64,000 bases of DNA from Flaccisagitta enflata (GCA_965153355.1 OZ231127.1:97092001-97156000), one strand, 5' to 3'. Shown: positions 12,339 to 23,997, numbered from the stretch's first letter. The notes: generated from the sequence alone by a model not told the origin. Program-made: numbers and translations.

Positions 12339-12912
12339 AATTGGTTATTACGCGTCCGGTGACTTGGCAGCGCCTCAGCGAGAGAGGGAGAAAGACTCGA
12401 CCAGATATAAGAGTATATAAGGACGTGTAATCTGAATAAATGACAAGAAACGATGATGAAATATACGCAATAATAATGAACCCGAACCCAACTGCCCCTG
12501 CCCCTTTCTCTGCCCCCGCCGTCTCCTCTTCCTCCTCTTCTACGTCCCGTCTCCCCGTCGTCTTCGTCCCGTATCCCCGTCGTCGCCGTCCCGTCTCCTC
12601 CTCCTCCTCCTTCTCCCCCTCCTTCTCCCCTTCCTCCTCCTACTTCTCCCGCCCCGTCCGTTAGTAATGACCAATCAGTAATAATGATAATGATAATTAC
12701 CTGAGAACTCTTCCGCAATTATTGAGGTTTACCAAGTCTCCGGAGATAATATTATTGATGAAGGTCTCGTTTAAGGAAATAAGAAGGAAAAGTTGCTAAG
12801 ATAGGGAAAAGACGATATGAGGCTGCTCTATCATCATGTTTTGATGATTGATCAGTCTCGCGTCGATTCTCTCTCTTTGCTTCGCTTCTTAGGGGGGCTC
12901 ATGTTATTGACA
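12335..12912 (-). repeat. 3' LTR
   Basis: This is the left-hand copy and is the 3' LTR given the minus orientation. The seven-base ends TGTCAAT/ATTGACA are inverted repeats with the standard TG...CA boundary. It matches 22590-23167 at a constant offset of 10255 with no indels. The only difference noticed is GGGAAAAGACG here against GGGAAAAAACG in the other copy. The middle is strongly pyrimidine-biased on the plus strand. Confidence 0.9.
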
Positions 12913-12935
12913 CCCCCGCCTTCCTTCCTCTAAGA
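12913..12935 (-). promoter_or_regulatory. Polypurine tract next to 3' LTR
   Basis: On the minus strand the bases directly before the 3' LTR read AGAGGAAGGAAGGCGGGGG, then TGTCAAT. A purine run abutting the LTR is the expected plus-strand primer site for reverse transcription. It fixes the element's orientation independently of the gag frame. Confidence 0.75.
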
Positions 12936-13833
12936 AGGAACCCGTGGTAACAGGAGTCCCCCTTAGAAGTGGAAGGTCTGTTTCCGTCCTTCTGTTTTGA
13001 ACTTGGTCGATTGTTTGTTTGTTCTTCTTCTTCTTTTTACTGATTAGTCACTTTGTTTTATTCATTGATTTTTTCTTGGGGGGGGGGTACCGTTAGCTTG
13101 TTTCAGTTTTTATTTGTCTGTTTTATGTATATATATATATTTTTCTGTTAAAAAATTGTTTATTTGCATTGATCTCTTTTAATGTTTATTAATGTTTATT
13201 TATGTTTCTTACTGTTTATACAGCTTTATTTTAACATTGTTAAATGTAGCATTGTATTTTACTATTCTAAATTTGTTTATTTGTATTGTTTATTTAACAT
13301 AGTCTTTTTAATGTTTTAACATCGTTTATTGACGTTGTTTATTTGATGTAACTCTATCTTTGCCATTGTTTGATTTAACATTGTATTTTTATTGTTGTAA
13401 AATTTTTAATTCAAATAGTCTTTTAAACGCTACACCATTGTCGTTCAACCTTGTTCATTCAACATTGTTTTTTTTTTTTTTTTTTTTTTTTATATATATT
13501 GTTTGATTTACCGTTTATTATTTTTTGCATTGTTTATTAACATTACATTTCTCAATGTCTTAACATTGTTTATATTGTTTATTTAGCAATTTTTCATTCA
13601 ACATTGTATTTTACTGTTTCAAAAATTGTTCATTGAATTGTATATCTAATAAAGCTCTATTTTAACATTGTTTAGTTTATCATAGTGTTTTTTGTGTTAA
13701 AACATTGTATTTTGTATCAAACTTTGTTTTAACCTAGTTTATTTGACATGGTTTTATTTTTACATTGTTTAATGTAACATTATATTTCTAATGTTTCAAA
13801 AGTGATTAATGTTTATTTGTATTGTAAATTCGA

Positions 13834-13877
<44 letters not shown>

Positions 13878-13938
13878 CACACCTTTTTTATAAACATTGT
13901 TCATCGTTTTTTAATTGATTTTTAAAATATATTTTAAA

Positions 13939-13980
<42 letters not shown>

Positions 13981-14764
13981 CTCATAAATTCCACATTTTT
14001 ATTTTGACATTGTTTATTCCAATGCTTTAACATTCTTAATCAAACATTATCTTATTGCTTTAGCTTTGTTTATTAAACATTGTTTATCTTAATGTTTTAA
14101 CCTTGTTTTTTGAACATTGTTTATTTTCCTTTTTTATCATTGTTTATTGAACATTGTTTATTTGAAGTTGATTTACTCTTAATATTGTTTTGATCTGATC
14201 TTATATTTCTTTTTTTTTTTTTTTTTCATTTTATTGTTTAAACATTAAATGTTGAGTGTTTAACACTTTATCTGATATGCTTTAATTAAAGTCGCTCTCT
14301 TTTTTTCTTTTTAAATTGTTCATTTTAATTTAACCTTGGGCATCTTAATTTCTAACATTTCTATGTTGTTTATCTAATATTTTCTTAAACATTGTTTAAC
14401 CCTTTAAAGAGTTTGACTGTTTTAGCTTCGTTTATTTACCATCGCTTATTTTATGCTTTAGCCATACACGGTAATATTGTTTAACTTTTGTCCCTAACAT
14501 TGCTAGATATTCAATGTTTTATCAAACGGAACTTCGAATTTGAATTTGGAAATGTTTGTTCGCTACTTGTTTAAATAAGTTGGTCACGTTCTAGGGATGA
14601 TCTTTTCCAATGTTCATATACGGTCTTGTTTTGCGGTGTAATCGTGATACATTTGTTCTTTTATTTGTCTTCTAGAAGCTTCTTACCATGGAGGGTTATT
14701 TCCATGTGATTGGATGGAATGATTCAGTGTAATCTGTGTTTTCATTGTTTAAGTGTAAGTATCG

Positions 14765-14808
<44 letters not shown>

Positions 14809-16638
14809 GACAAAGATGTCGCTGACGTGGCTACTGTCACTGTGATTGTTGTTGTTACTGTTGTTTATTATGTATCTAATTATTGCCGATTGATTTATCA
14901 TGGATCTAAAAGTTTGAATGTTCGTCATTACCCTTTGGGTCTGCGTACGTTTGTCTGTTTGTACGGATCGCTGCAATTTGACGTATTCGTTTGAATCATC
15001 TAGCTTGTTTGTTCTGTTTGTTGTTCTGAGCTTTTAATTTTTATTTGGTTTTTTGTTTTTCGTTTTTGTTTGGTTTTGGTTTTTCTTGAATCATATGTTG
15101 ATTTGATGAATTGATTTGTGAACATTGATTTTTTTTTGAACAGATCATTTGCCTAATGTCGTTGTCTTGACAACGTGAGCCATGACTAAACTTGATTGTC
15201 TGAACTGTAGATGTAAACTTTCCAAAATTTTAATAAACATTGAGTCATCATTGTTTTATTATTATTATTTTTCTTTTATGTTTTCTGTTAAGAATGTTTA
15301 GTTGACCCCATCGCGTCTCTAAGGTCTCAGGTTGTTTTGAAGCATTTTGGATGATGAACGAGGGGGTAAAACCAGATGGCGGACTGTAAAAACTTGTCGC
15401 AAGAGGGGCGTTACAGCCTTTTGTTATTTCAGCACTCGAAGGCATCGTCAGATGTATTACTGCTTTTCGTAGTGTAAACAGTCAAGGGTGTTTTGTGCGC
15501 ATGGGGTGTATTACTGACCCGCTGTAAGAAGCATGAAACTCGATATGTACAGGGTGCATTATTGTTGACTAAGCGATGAAGTAACGGTGAAGCGTGCACG
15601 GGCCTATTACTGCCCCCGCCGTACAAAAGGTGAGACCTTGAGAGATGTAGGGTGTTCTGCTGCCTTCCATTTATGCACAATATCGAACATTGGGTAAGCG
15701 CCACTGCCCCCGCCATGAGAACAGTGAAAAAGTTGATAGCGATGTGCAGTTTTATCGTCCTCGCTGGTCGCTACAAAGCCCGTCTCATTTGGTACAGATG
15801 GGAGTTCACTGCCCCCGCCGTATGAGATGTGGCTTGGATTTGATGAGGCCACGTCACTGCCCCCGCCATAAAGTAGTAAGAACGTTGTTTGGCACGCGAT
15901 TTATTCATGAATACTTTGTTTTATACTGTATATGCGGTAAAAGTAGTTGTATTTTTGTTCTTATATAGTTTTGTATGATATTGATCTCAGTTTGATGACG
16001 TAACAGGAGGTTTGACTGATGGCGTGGCAGGCTTTTATTTGTTTTGATTTGTTTGCTCGCTTGCTTGTTTGTTTGTTTTGTTTTGTTTTGTTTTTTTTTT
16101 TTTTTCTTTTTATGGTTCTGACTAATGTTGATCTAGGTCGGGTAGGATAAGGAAGGGAGGATGATTAAAAGGCTTTAAATGTTTGTTTGTTTGCTTGTCT
16201 GCCTACCTCTATTTAACATGATTTTTTTCAATGAAATATTTTGTAGGATACATATATATCTGTATACATTACTTGTAGTGGAAGGAAACCCAAAAAAAAA
16301 AAATCAATGATTTAGTATTGGAACTTCTTAATACAGTTGTTGTATATGCCCTATGATGATTTACCTAGCAATGCGACCAAATTGATCTAACCAAATAATT
16401 CGCTTAATTTTCCTTCTTTCCCGGGGAAGGAGGTCAAATTGAGATTCTTAGTGTAGAAATCCCTCACAATCACACGATGGCGGATATCCCATTCACACTC
16501 GCATTCACTTAGAACTTCTACATGATAGTGTCTTGTCGCAATGTTACGTAAATGACTCACTACATCTTTCTTAAATATTAGCTTTATCAATTATTGCTAC
16601 AACCCTAATGGGAATTTTGCTGGTTTTTTTTTTTTGTA
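12936..16638 (-). other. LTR element interior, downstream of gag, no pol
   Basis: This is where pol would be expected. Bases 13080-14260 are T-rich degenerate ATTGTTTATTTAACATTG-like repeats with poly-T runs at 13469-13491, 13837-13874 and 13942-13978. A (TTG)n tract lies at 14764-14809. TGCCCCCGCC recurs at 15611, 15705, 15810 and 15859. Short minus-strand frames such as 16387-16590 have no recognisable retroviral motif. No YxDD-type reverse transcriptase signature or integrase-like frame was found. Confidence 0.6.
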
Positions 16639-18180
16639 TTAGGAAAAATATGATTGTGGTGGGACCGATGATCTGCCCCAGGAGATGGGTGACCTTCGTG
16701 ATGATAGGAACATAGACGAGTTTTGGGTACATCTGTGCATCGCATAAGAGCTGAGACATGATTGTGGCGATGCTGATGTGTATCCTGATGAAAGCGAAGA
16801 CATTGATGTCACCGATGATCCTCGCGAAGATATTCGCATTAGTGAAAGGTGGGACCGTCTGTTAGTCGGGATGATGTTTGAACAATGACTTGATCTGTTT
16901 GATCTGGGTGATATGAAATTTTGACGGCCTTGGCCTTGGCCTTGGCTTCCGTCACTTGTATACTTGCTGCCTGAGATCTTACTATAATCAGTAGAGACTG
17001 TTGATGTTGAATATCTGTTGACATTTGATGACCATCCCCTTTTATTTGAAAAGGCGTCGTTTTGGTTTGATGATGCACGGGGCCGTTGACTTTGGGCCTG
17101 ACGAGGGTATTGAGGTGGTGATGAGGCCCTGCTGTGTGTAGTTGCCCGCTGTTGAGACACGTTGACTTGATTATCTTTTCTCTTTGATTGCTCTCGTGGC
17201 CAAATTGCTGAGGAGAGGAAGATTGTCTCTGTTGAGATGGGATGTTGATTGACCGGCTTTTGTTTGTCAGTTTGTCTTGGTTCATGGATTTTGTCCACAG
17301 ACGGTTGGAAGCGTTTTAGCCTGGGAGCTGTCTCTTGATGATGGCGTTCGTTAGTTTGTTGATCCAACCTGATTGACTGTTGTTTTGGTTGCAATTTCCT
17401 CGATGTATCAATGTTTGTTTTAGCAAAGGTAGAAGATTGGTTGGGTTTTTGTTGGTTAGCAGTTGGTTTTGACCTTTGATTCTGATTGGCGGTTGGTTGT
17501 TGGCTGGAGGTGGACATTGCTTCCTGATCCATTGAGGATGCTAGACTGGCGTCATCATGCTCTTCAAGGCATGATGATATTGCTGAATCAGATGTTTGCG
17601 CTCTGATCTGGCGCTGTTCTTCATTCTGTGCCCGTCTTTTATCCAGTTGGCGGCGTTGTTCATTGAAGTGTTCTCGTTCATCCAGATGGCGTTTTTGTCT
17701 ATCAAGCTCTTCTTCTTGTCTCCGTAGAGACGCTCGGGCTTCTGCAATGGCGATTGCCTCTTCCTCTCGTGCAATGGCTGCTGCCTCTTGGTCATAGCAG
17801 GTGTCGGCTGAGGTCGATGTTGGTTTGGTGCTTTCAACTGGTGATTTGACCGAGTTGTTGATGTTGACTGCTTCAGCTGATTGATTTGCGGGAGGGGGGT
17901 TGTTGTTCGTGTTTCTTACTTTCTTCTGAATGAAAGATTTCGCGAAATCAATGGTTTCTTCCAACTCATGTTCATCTTGAAGAGCTTTTCTTGCTTTTCC
18001 CAAGACAGTGATGGCGTCTTTTAACTCTTCCTCCATGGTGATAAACTTGCTGTTGACCGCCCAATTGTCAGTTTTACTATTGTGTCTGTTTTCCTCCTTG
18101 GCCAGGAAGTAAGCCATGGTTGCCTTGTGAAGTGATTCTATTGTCTTTACGACCGATGGACGTTTGATTTTTCGTCTCAT
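16639..18180 (-). CDS. Gag-like protein of the LTR element
   Basis: This is an intact 513-codon frame from ATG to TAA. Residues 1-95 are predicted mostly helical and rich in charged residues (MRRKIKRPSVVKTIESLHK, then an EEELKDAITVLGKARKAL stretch). About residues 130-190 form a highly charged heptad-like coiled coil (EEEAIAIAEARASLRRQEEE onwards). The remaining 300 residues are Gln, Ser, Asn and Arg-rich and probably disordered, ending in a Ser-rich tail. A basic helical N-terminus followed by an E/R/Q coiled coil is typical of BEL/Pao Gag upstream of its conserved domain. That conserved domain and any CCHC zinc knuckle are missing. It could bind element RNA and assemble particles with a partner polyprotein. 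The family call is inference. Confidence 0.6.
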   Translation of the reverse strand: MRRKIKRPSVVKTIESLHKATMAYFLAKEENRHNSKTDNWAVNSKFITMEEELKDAITVLGKARKALQDEHELEETIDFAKSFIQKKVRNTNNNPPPANQSAEAVNINNSVKSPVESTKPTSTSADTCYDQEAAAIAREEEAIAIAEARASLRRQEEELDRQKRHLDEREHFNEQRRQLDKRRAQNEEQRQIRAQTSDSAISSCLEEHDDASLASSMDQEAMSTSSQQPTANQNQRSKPTANQQKPNQSSTFAKTNIDTSRKLQPKQQSIRLDQQTNERHHQETAPRLKRFQPSVDKIHEPRQTDKQKPVNQHPISTETIFLSSAIWPREQSKRKDNQVNVSQQRATTHSRASSPPQYPRQAQSQRPRASSNQNDAFSNKRGWSSNVNRYSTSTVSTDYSKISGSKYTSDGSQGQGQGRQNFISPRSNRSSHCSNIIPTNRRSHLSLMRISSRGSSVTSMSSLSSGYTSASPQSCLSSYAMHRCTQNSSMFLSSRRSPISWGRSSVPPQSYFS

Positions 18181-20200
18181 TGTGTTTTGCCGTCGTTAGG
18201 TCTGATTTGTCTCCTCTTGTTTTGTTTTGTTTTGTTTTTATATGTTTTTAAATTTTCAATTGTTGTTTGTCTTGTCTTGTCTCGTTTGTCTTGTCTTGTC
18301 TTGTTTTTTTTTTTTTTTTTTTTTTTTTTTTGTGTTTTTTGTTTTTTGTTTTTTTTTTTTTTTTATCTATTTTATTTTGTTTTATTTTTACTGAATGTTT
18401 GTATTGTCCTTTATTGTTACGTTGGGTTTGTTTCTTTGTTTTGTTTTGTTCTACAGCTGGTCTCTCTTTGTTCTGTCAGTCTACTTTGTTTTGTTCTGCT
18501 TCGTTTGTTTGTTTGTCAAATGTGTCTGTTTCATTAAGTTCCAATCCTTGCTTTTGTTTTTTTTTGTTTTTTTTTTTTTTGTTTTTTGTTTGTTTTTTTT
18601 TTTTTTTTTTTCGTTTTGTCAAGTTTAGATTGTTTATTTTGCTTTGTTTTTAGTTTGTCTTGTTTTTGTTTTTTGCTTTTTGTTTTTTTTTTTTTTTTTT
18701 GCGATTGGTTTTGTATAATTCTGTTGTTCTTTTTTGTTTGTTTCAGTTTTTTTGTGTTGGTTTGATTTGTATTTATCTGTTTTGTTGTGTTCTGGTCCGA
18801 TTTGTCTGTTTTGATTTGTTGTCCTTTTATTTCTTTAATTCCGTTTTGTTCAGGTTTTTTACTTGTTTCGTTTCTGATTGTTTTTTGTGTTTGACTCACT
18901 TTTGTGTATGTTTGTCTTGTTTTGTCCTGTTTTGTCTTGTTCTGATTAGTTGTTATGATATCTTTGTTTTGTTTGTTTCTGACTTTTGTTTTGTTTTACG
19001 ATTTGTTGTTTTTGTCTTGTTTTATTGTTTCTTGTTCCTGATTGTTTTGTGTTGTTTGTTTGTTTTGTTTATAGTTGTTTGTCAAATGTGCTTTACCTCG
19101 TTTGTTTGTTTTATGTTTTCCAGTCTGTGTCCTTTTATTTTGTCTCGTATCGTTTTTTATTGTTTCTATTTGTTTTGTTTGGTCCTGCTTCGTTTTTGTT
19201 TGTTGTGTTTTGATCCAATTTTTTAATGTTTCGATTTGTTGTTTCTGTTTTTTTTTGCCTATTTGTTTCTGTCTGTTATGTTTTGTTTGTCGTGTTTCGT
19301 TGTTTTGTTTGTATTTTACGTATTTTTTTTTTGTTTAGGACTTATTTGTTGTTTGTTTTATATGTTTCCCTCTTGTTTGTTTTTGTTTGTTGCGATTTGT
19401 TTTGCTATATTCGACTCAAACTGTCTCGCATATTGTTATGTCGTCTTATTTGTTTTGTCCTAATGTTTGTTTTTCTTCTAAATTCTTGTTTGATTGTTTG
19501 CTGGTTTTGTATTAATTCGTTTGTCGTTTCAGTTTTGTTTGTTTTTTGTCTTGTTCTATGACCTGTTTTGTTTCTTTGTTTTTGTTTGTTTTATTCTGTT
19601 GTTTGATTTATTTCAATTTGTTTGTGTTAGTTTGTTTTGTCTTGATTGGCTTTTTCTACTTTGTAAGGTTTTGTAAGTCTGTTTAAATTTTGTTCGTCTT
19701 ATCTATAGTTGTAAATGTTCCGTTCTAGACGTGTGTTTCCTTTGTTTTTTTTGTTTTGTTGTGTTTGTTTCTTTAGTTCGTTTCTTGTTTTGTCAGTTTA
19801 TTGATATTTTGTTTTGTTGAGTTTAAACTCGTTTTACTTGTTGTCTTGTCTTGTTTTTCTTACTGTGTTGTTTTATTTGGGTTTTTGTTTGTATCAATCT
19901 GTTTTGTTTGTTGTCTTATTGTTTCCTTTCGTTTGCGGCCGTTTGTTTTGTTTGTTGTTTTGTGTTTCGTTTTGTCTCTTATTTTGTGTACCTATGTTAC
20001 TGCGTTTGTATTTATTATTTTGCCTGTACTGTTTGCTTGTCACTATTTATTTTGTTTCGGTTTGTTTGTTTGTTTCGCTCTATTACGTGGTGTTTTGTTT
20101 AATCTATGTTTGTTTTGTTTCGTTTTGGTATTTGTTTCTTTTTCTTTGTTTTGTTTTGTCTTGTTAGGGTTTTGATTTGTTTCGTTTGGTCTGTTGAGCA
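18181..20200. repeat. 2 kb T/G-rich degenerate TTTTGTT tract
   Basis: Nearly two kilobases on the plus strand are built from TTTTG, TTTGT and TTGTC-type words with poly-T runs (18306-18332, 18589-18611). It contains few purines other than G, and several frames stay open by composition only. It lies just upstream of gag in the element's own orientation, where it would form an A/C-rich leader RNA. No coding function is supported. Confidence 0.8.
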
Positions 20201-22589
20201 GCGGTCTCGTGAGATCTGAAGGATCTAGAAGCCTGGGAGAAAAAAAGTCTCTTGATTCACTGAATGCCCGCCAGGCGGCGTATATACATGTACATATGCA
20301 ATGTTTATGAAACCAGGCTTAGACTGTTTTATGTTACGTGACCTCTTATTTGCCCCCAGGCTCCGTGATAAAATTGTATTGATAACGTGCCTCTGAGGCT
20401 GAAGCAGCGAAGCAGTACAAGATTTAGGATACAATGTAGACACGTAAAATTGATAAATAGCCTGGAGCGTGTTTATTTTCCGAATCTGCGTGTCTTTTTA
20501 TGCAATTGTATTTGGATGATGAACACTGTTTTTATTCGTTTGCTCTGTTAAGAAATGATAACGGAATCACACAGCGTTAGTGGCGGTGGCGATGGCGGCG
20601 GTGCGGCGGCGGTTGTTTGTTCGTGCCGGCGGTACGAGCACGATTGAGATTCAGTGGGTCGGTGTTTCTTGTTCAATCGGTCGATAGATTGGATGTTAGG
20701 TTGATCGATAGGAAGACAGACAGAAAGTTTTAGTCTGTTACGAGGACCCTAGTTAACGTGTTTAAATGTGCCACTTGGCTACGACAATGACGTGTTTACA
20801 TGCACCTCTTGCCAGCGGCAATGACGAGTTTAAATGTGCCTCTTGGCAACGATGATGACGTGGTAATTAACGCGCTTATTTGGCTAATCTAGCTAAAGAC
20901 GAATTTGTCCCTGACTGCGCGTTTTATTAATAAGCAACTGACAAATGTAAATTTTATTCTTGGCAATGAACAAATGTCTTTTATTGTTTATCAATCCGAC
21001 AATGAATAACCGGGCGGTGGTGGTTTGTCTCAATCGGCGGCACGGCACGACGGCGGCAATAAGATGAACAACGTTACGGACGAGTTTGGTGAAGGCGAAT
21101 TTTGACCGAGACCAGTATAAACGATCGAACTTTGACCGATAAAGTTTGTCGGTGACCGAAAGTCGTCAGTTAACTGAACCGGGGTTCGAGAATTTTTAAC
21201 GATAACGACGAGCGCGGTTCTAAGTGTCGAACGTAGTGGTTGTGTCGTACGATAGTGTCGTTGGTTAATTATAACGGGGTACGAAATGTCACGTGATATG
21301 AGAAGACGTGCGCGGCAGCCGTCTGAACGATACGCGGAGTTTTAAAGTCTGTTACGAGTGTACTCGTTTTTCTGAATTTAATTTTTGTTTATGTTAAACA
21401 GACTGTTATAAGTTTCTGAATTGAAATCGTTTCTGATCTTAATTTTTGTAAATAGAAATTCTCAACTGTGTTGTTCTCTCCGCCTCAGCGTTAGACGCAA
21501 AGAGAGCTCGGAGAGACTTCGCCTCTGCTGACAGCGTTAGACGCAAAGAGAGCAGTGGGGCGGACTTGTTTGTTTGTCTTCGCCTCTGCTGACAGCGTTA
21601 GACGCAAAGAGAGCAGTGGGGCGGACTTGTTTGTTTGGCTTCACCTCTGCTGACAGCGTTAGACGCAAAGAGAGCAGTGGGGCGGACTTGTTTTTGACCG
21701 ACAGCGTTAGACGCAAAGAAGGTCGTGCTAAAGGGAGGCAAAGATCGTTAGTACTTGCTCCTGTAGGAAGAAAGGTTAGTGTATTGATCTGAGAGAAATT
21801 GTCTGTTTGTGTGTCCGGGTATTTGTAATTATACGCGTTGAAGAATCCGCCCTCTGAAAAAAAATTTATGAGACGTATCGCGTTTTCTGGAAAGGAAATA
21901 TTATTAGCGCATTCGTACGAAGATTCTCAGATTACTATCACAACTTCATATCATTTTAAGTGTCACACTACTTGACTCGGTTATTGATCCGTTTCGGCGT
22001 GCAGTGCGAAATTTGCGTTGATGATGACCGTATGAATCGAGAGACGCGCGGTTAGCGATATTGCTTTGTTAATTCTGTGTAATGAAACTCGGGGAAGGAA
22101 CAACGTCTTATTTTGCGCTCTGCGATTACTCTTTTCTTTCTCTTCGATTATCGGTCGATTAGTGAATCTGTCTGTCTTATCATCTGTCTTTCGTTCACCT
22201 GTATTTGATATGGAGAGTGATGTTATGACGGGATTCGAACCGTAGTCGTTTATTTTCCGAGATGCGGTGAGTTCGAGAAGATGTCTTTTGTTGACTTTTT
22301 TCTCTTTGGTTGGCGCGGTGCCGATAACGACGACGTCGACTCGATAATGATGATGACGATAAGGAAGAATCGATGGAGGAGTGAATTATTTGTTGCCACG
22401 TGATCGTACTTGTTTCGTTCGATTCCCGATGCTGACAATCTGATTGAGTCTCAAATACAAACGCTCGATGAGAGTAATATTTACCCGGGTGGGGGGGTGG
22501 GAGAACGAGGTTAAAAGGACCGTGCTATGTGCAAGAAAAAAAATTGATTGAGACAATACTCACGCTTGCGTAGATAGTTCTCAGATTAC
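20201..22589 (-). other. 5' leader of the LTR element
   Basis: This is non-coding sequence between the 5' LTR and the T/G tract. It includes a GGC/GGT-rich patch (20580-20640), three imperfect ~50 bp units around 20750-20870 sharing TGACGTGTTTAAATGTGCC-like words, and the 61 bp tandem array at 21481-21725. CTCAGATTAC occurs both next to the LTR (22580-22589) and at 21929, so that boundary sequence is duplicated internally. No TGG-starting primer-binding site complementary to a tRNA 3' end was recognised. Confidence 0.55.
21481..21725. repeat. 61 bp tandem repeat with CGTTAGACGCAAAG core
   Basis: The core CGTTAGACGCAAAG begins at 21489, 21535, 21596, 21657 and 21705. The two central intervals are exactly 61 bp and the outer ones 46-48 bp. 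Full units add AGAGCAGTGGGGCGGACTTG. It is in the leader of the LTR element, between the 5' LTR and gag. Confidence 0.9.
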
Positions 22590-23165
22590 TGTCAATTGGT
22601 TATTACGCGTCCGGTGACTTGGCAGCGCCTCAGCGAGAGAGGGAGAAAGACTCGACCAGATATAAGAGTATATAAGGACGTGTAATCTGAATAAATGACA
22701 AGAAACGATGATGAAATATACGCAATAATAATGAACCCGAACCCAACTGCCCCTGCCCCTTTCTCTGCCCCCGCCGTCTCCTCTTCCTCCTCTTCTACGT
22801 CCCGTCTCCCCGTCGTCTTCGTCCCGTATCCCCGTCGTCGCCGTCCCGTCTCCTCCTCCTCCTCCTTCTCCCCCTCCTTCTCCCCTTCCTCCTCCTACTT
22901 CTCCCGCCCCGTCCGTTAGTAATGACCAATCAGTAATAATGATAATGATAATTACCTGAGAACTCTTCCGCAATTATTGAGGTTTACCAAGTCTCCGGAG
23001 ATAATATTATTGATGAAGGTCTCGTTTAAGGAAATAAGAAGGAAAAGTTGCTAAGATAGGGAAAAAACGATATGAGGCTGCTCTATCATCATGTTTTGAT
23101 GATTGATCAGTCTCGCGTCGATTCTCTCTCTTTGCTTCGCTTCTTAGGGGGGCTCATGTTATTGA

Positions 23166-23167
<2 letters not shown>
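22590..23167 (-). repeat. 5' LTR
   Basis: This is the right-hand LTR and would carry the promoter for minus-strand transcription. A CTTATATACTC stretch about 90 bp from the inner edge is a possible TATA element for that direction. A TATATAA and an AATAAA also occur in the plus direction in the same area, so promoter direction cannot be settled from motifs alone. It is bounded outside by (TC)n. Confidence 0.9.
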
Positions 23168-23231
<64 letters not shown>

Positions 23232-23250
23232 TTTTCTCTCTCTCTCTCTC
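23168..23250. repeat. (TC)n microsatellite, right half of split target
   Basis: The TC array continues from the outer edge of the 5' LTR and matches the array left of 12335. Confidence 0.9.
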
Positions 23251-23472
23251 CTTCATTTTCTGTTTGATTTCTCTTTGCCTACGTGGGCTGATCATATTTG
23301 TGGATCCACCCAGGTTCTTGGGGTGAACATGAGGATGATTTGGGTTTTTTTTTCCTTGGCTATTTCCCCCCCCCCCCAATAGTCTGCTTTGCCTCATTTC
23401 TGCGGCCGCCAAAACTCTCGAGGATGAAGAAAGTTGATGCTACATCTTTTTTTGGCCGGTTGTTTGTCTATA

Positions 23473-23997
23473 CAGTCAGTGGACAAAACAAAATAGGTAG
23501 AGAACTCACTCTGTTAGTTTTGATCCAATCTACTGTTATTAAACAGCAGGCTGTAAACAACAACTGGTTGTGAAAAAACAGCCGGCTGTCATCTTACAAA
23601 GTCGGCAAAAATCCAACCTAAAAAGAATAGAACATGACTAGCATATTCATAATCCTGATAAAATTCTGAAAAGTTTGACATCTCATACTGAACACTTTTT
23701 ATAAGAAATAATCTTTAAGCATTGTATTATAACTTTAAACATTGATAAAAAAAATGTTTATTTTCATATAAGAGTAAATGTTGTAACATATCAAACTTGT
23801 CAGAATTTTACCAGAATTATGAATTTGCAGGTCTCCTTCTATTTGGTGAAAGTTGGATTTTTGCCGACTTTGTAGCATGACAGCTGGCTGCAATTTTTAC
23901 AATCAATTATTATTAACAGCCTGTTGTTTAATAACAGTAGGTTGGATCGAAGCCAACAGAGTGAGCTCTCTACCTATTTTGTTTTGTCCACTGACTG
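23473..23997. mobile_element. Tc1/mariner-like foldback MITE, 525 bp
   Basis: The ends read CAGTCAGTGGACAAAACAAA on each strand and are flanked by TA. The arms match imperfectly for about 150 bp (including the GTCGGCAAAAATCCAACCT block), with an AT-rich centre. The TA duplication and CAGT ends point to Tc1/mariner. There is no transposase. Confidence 0.8.

Larger units (their letters stand above)
12335..23167 (-). mobile_element. Gag-only LTR retrotransposon, BEL/Pao-like
   Basis: Two 578 bp direct repeats, each starting TGTCAAT and ending ATTGACA, flank a 9.7 kb interior. A purine-rich tract abuts the left LTR on the minus strand, and the only long frame (513 codons) is also on the minus strand, so transcription would run from 23167 to 12335. 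A consistent 5 bp CTCTC duplication and the style of the gag frame suggest BEL/Pao. No reverse transcriptase, integrase, protease or envelope frame was seen, so mobility would need enzymes supplied in trans. The primer-binding site was not recognised. One LTR mismatch by eye indicates a recent insertion. Confidence 0.82.

Noticed and set aside
12128-12718. 196-codon Arg/Gly/Glu-rich minus-strand frame
   Set aside because: It spans the (TC)n array and the LTR boundary; composition only. The 74-codon plus-strand frame within each LTR was rejected for the same reason.
18187-19676. Series of Phe/Cys/Leu-rich frames resembling membrane proteins
   Set aside because: All are translations of TTTTGTT-type low complexity; hydrophobicity follows from T-rich codons.
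22205-22240. tRNA T-arm-like GGGATTCGAACCGTAG on the minus strand
   Set aside because: No matching acceptor stem or A box at the right distance, and it is about 350 bp inside the LTR boundary, so it is neither a tRNA gene nor a primer-binding site.
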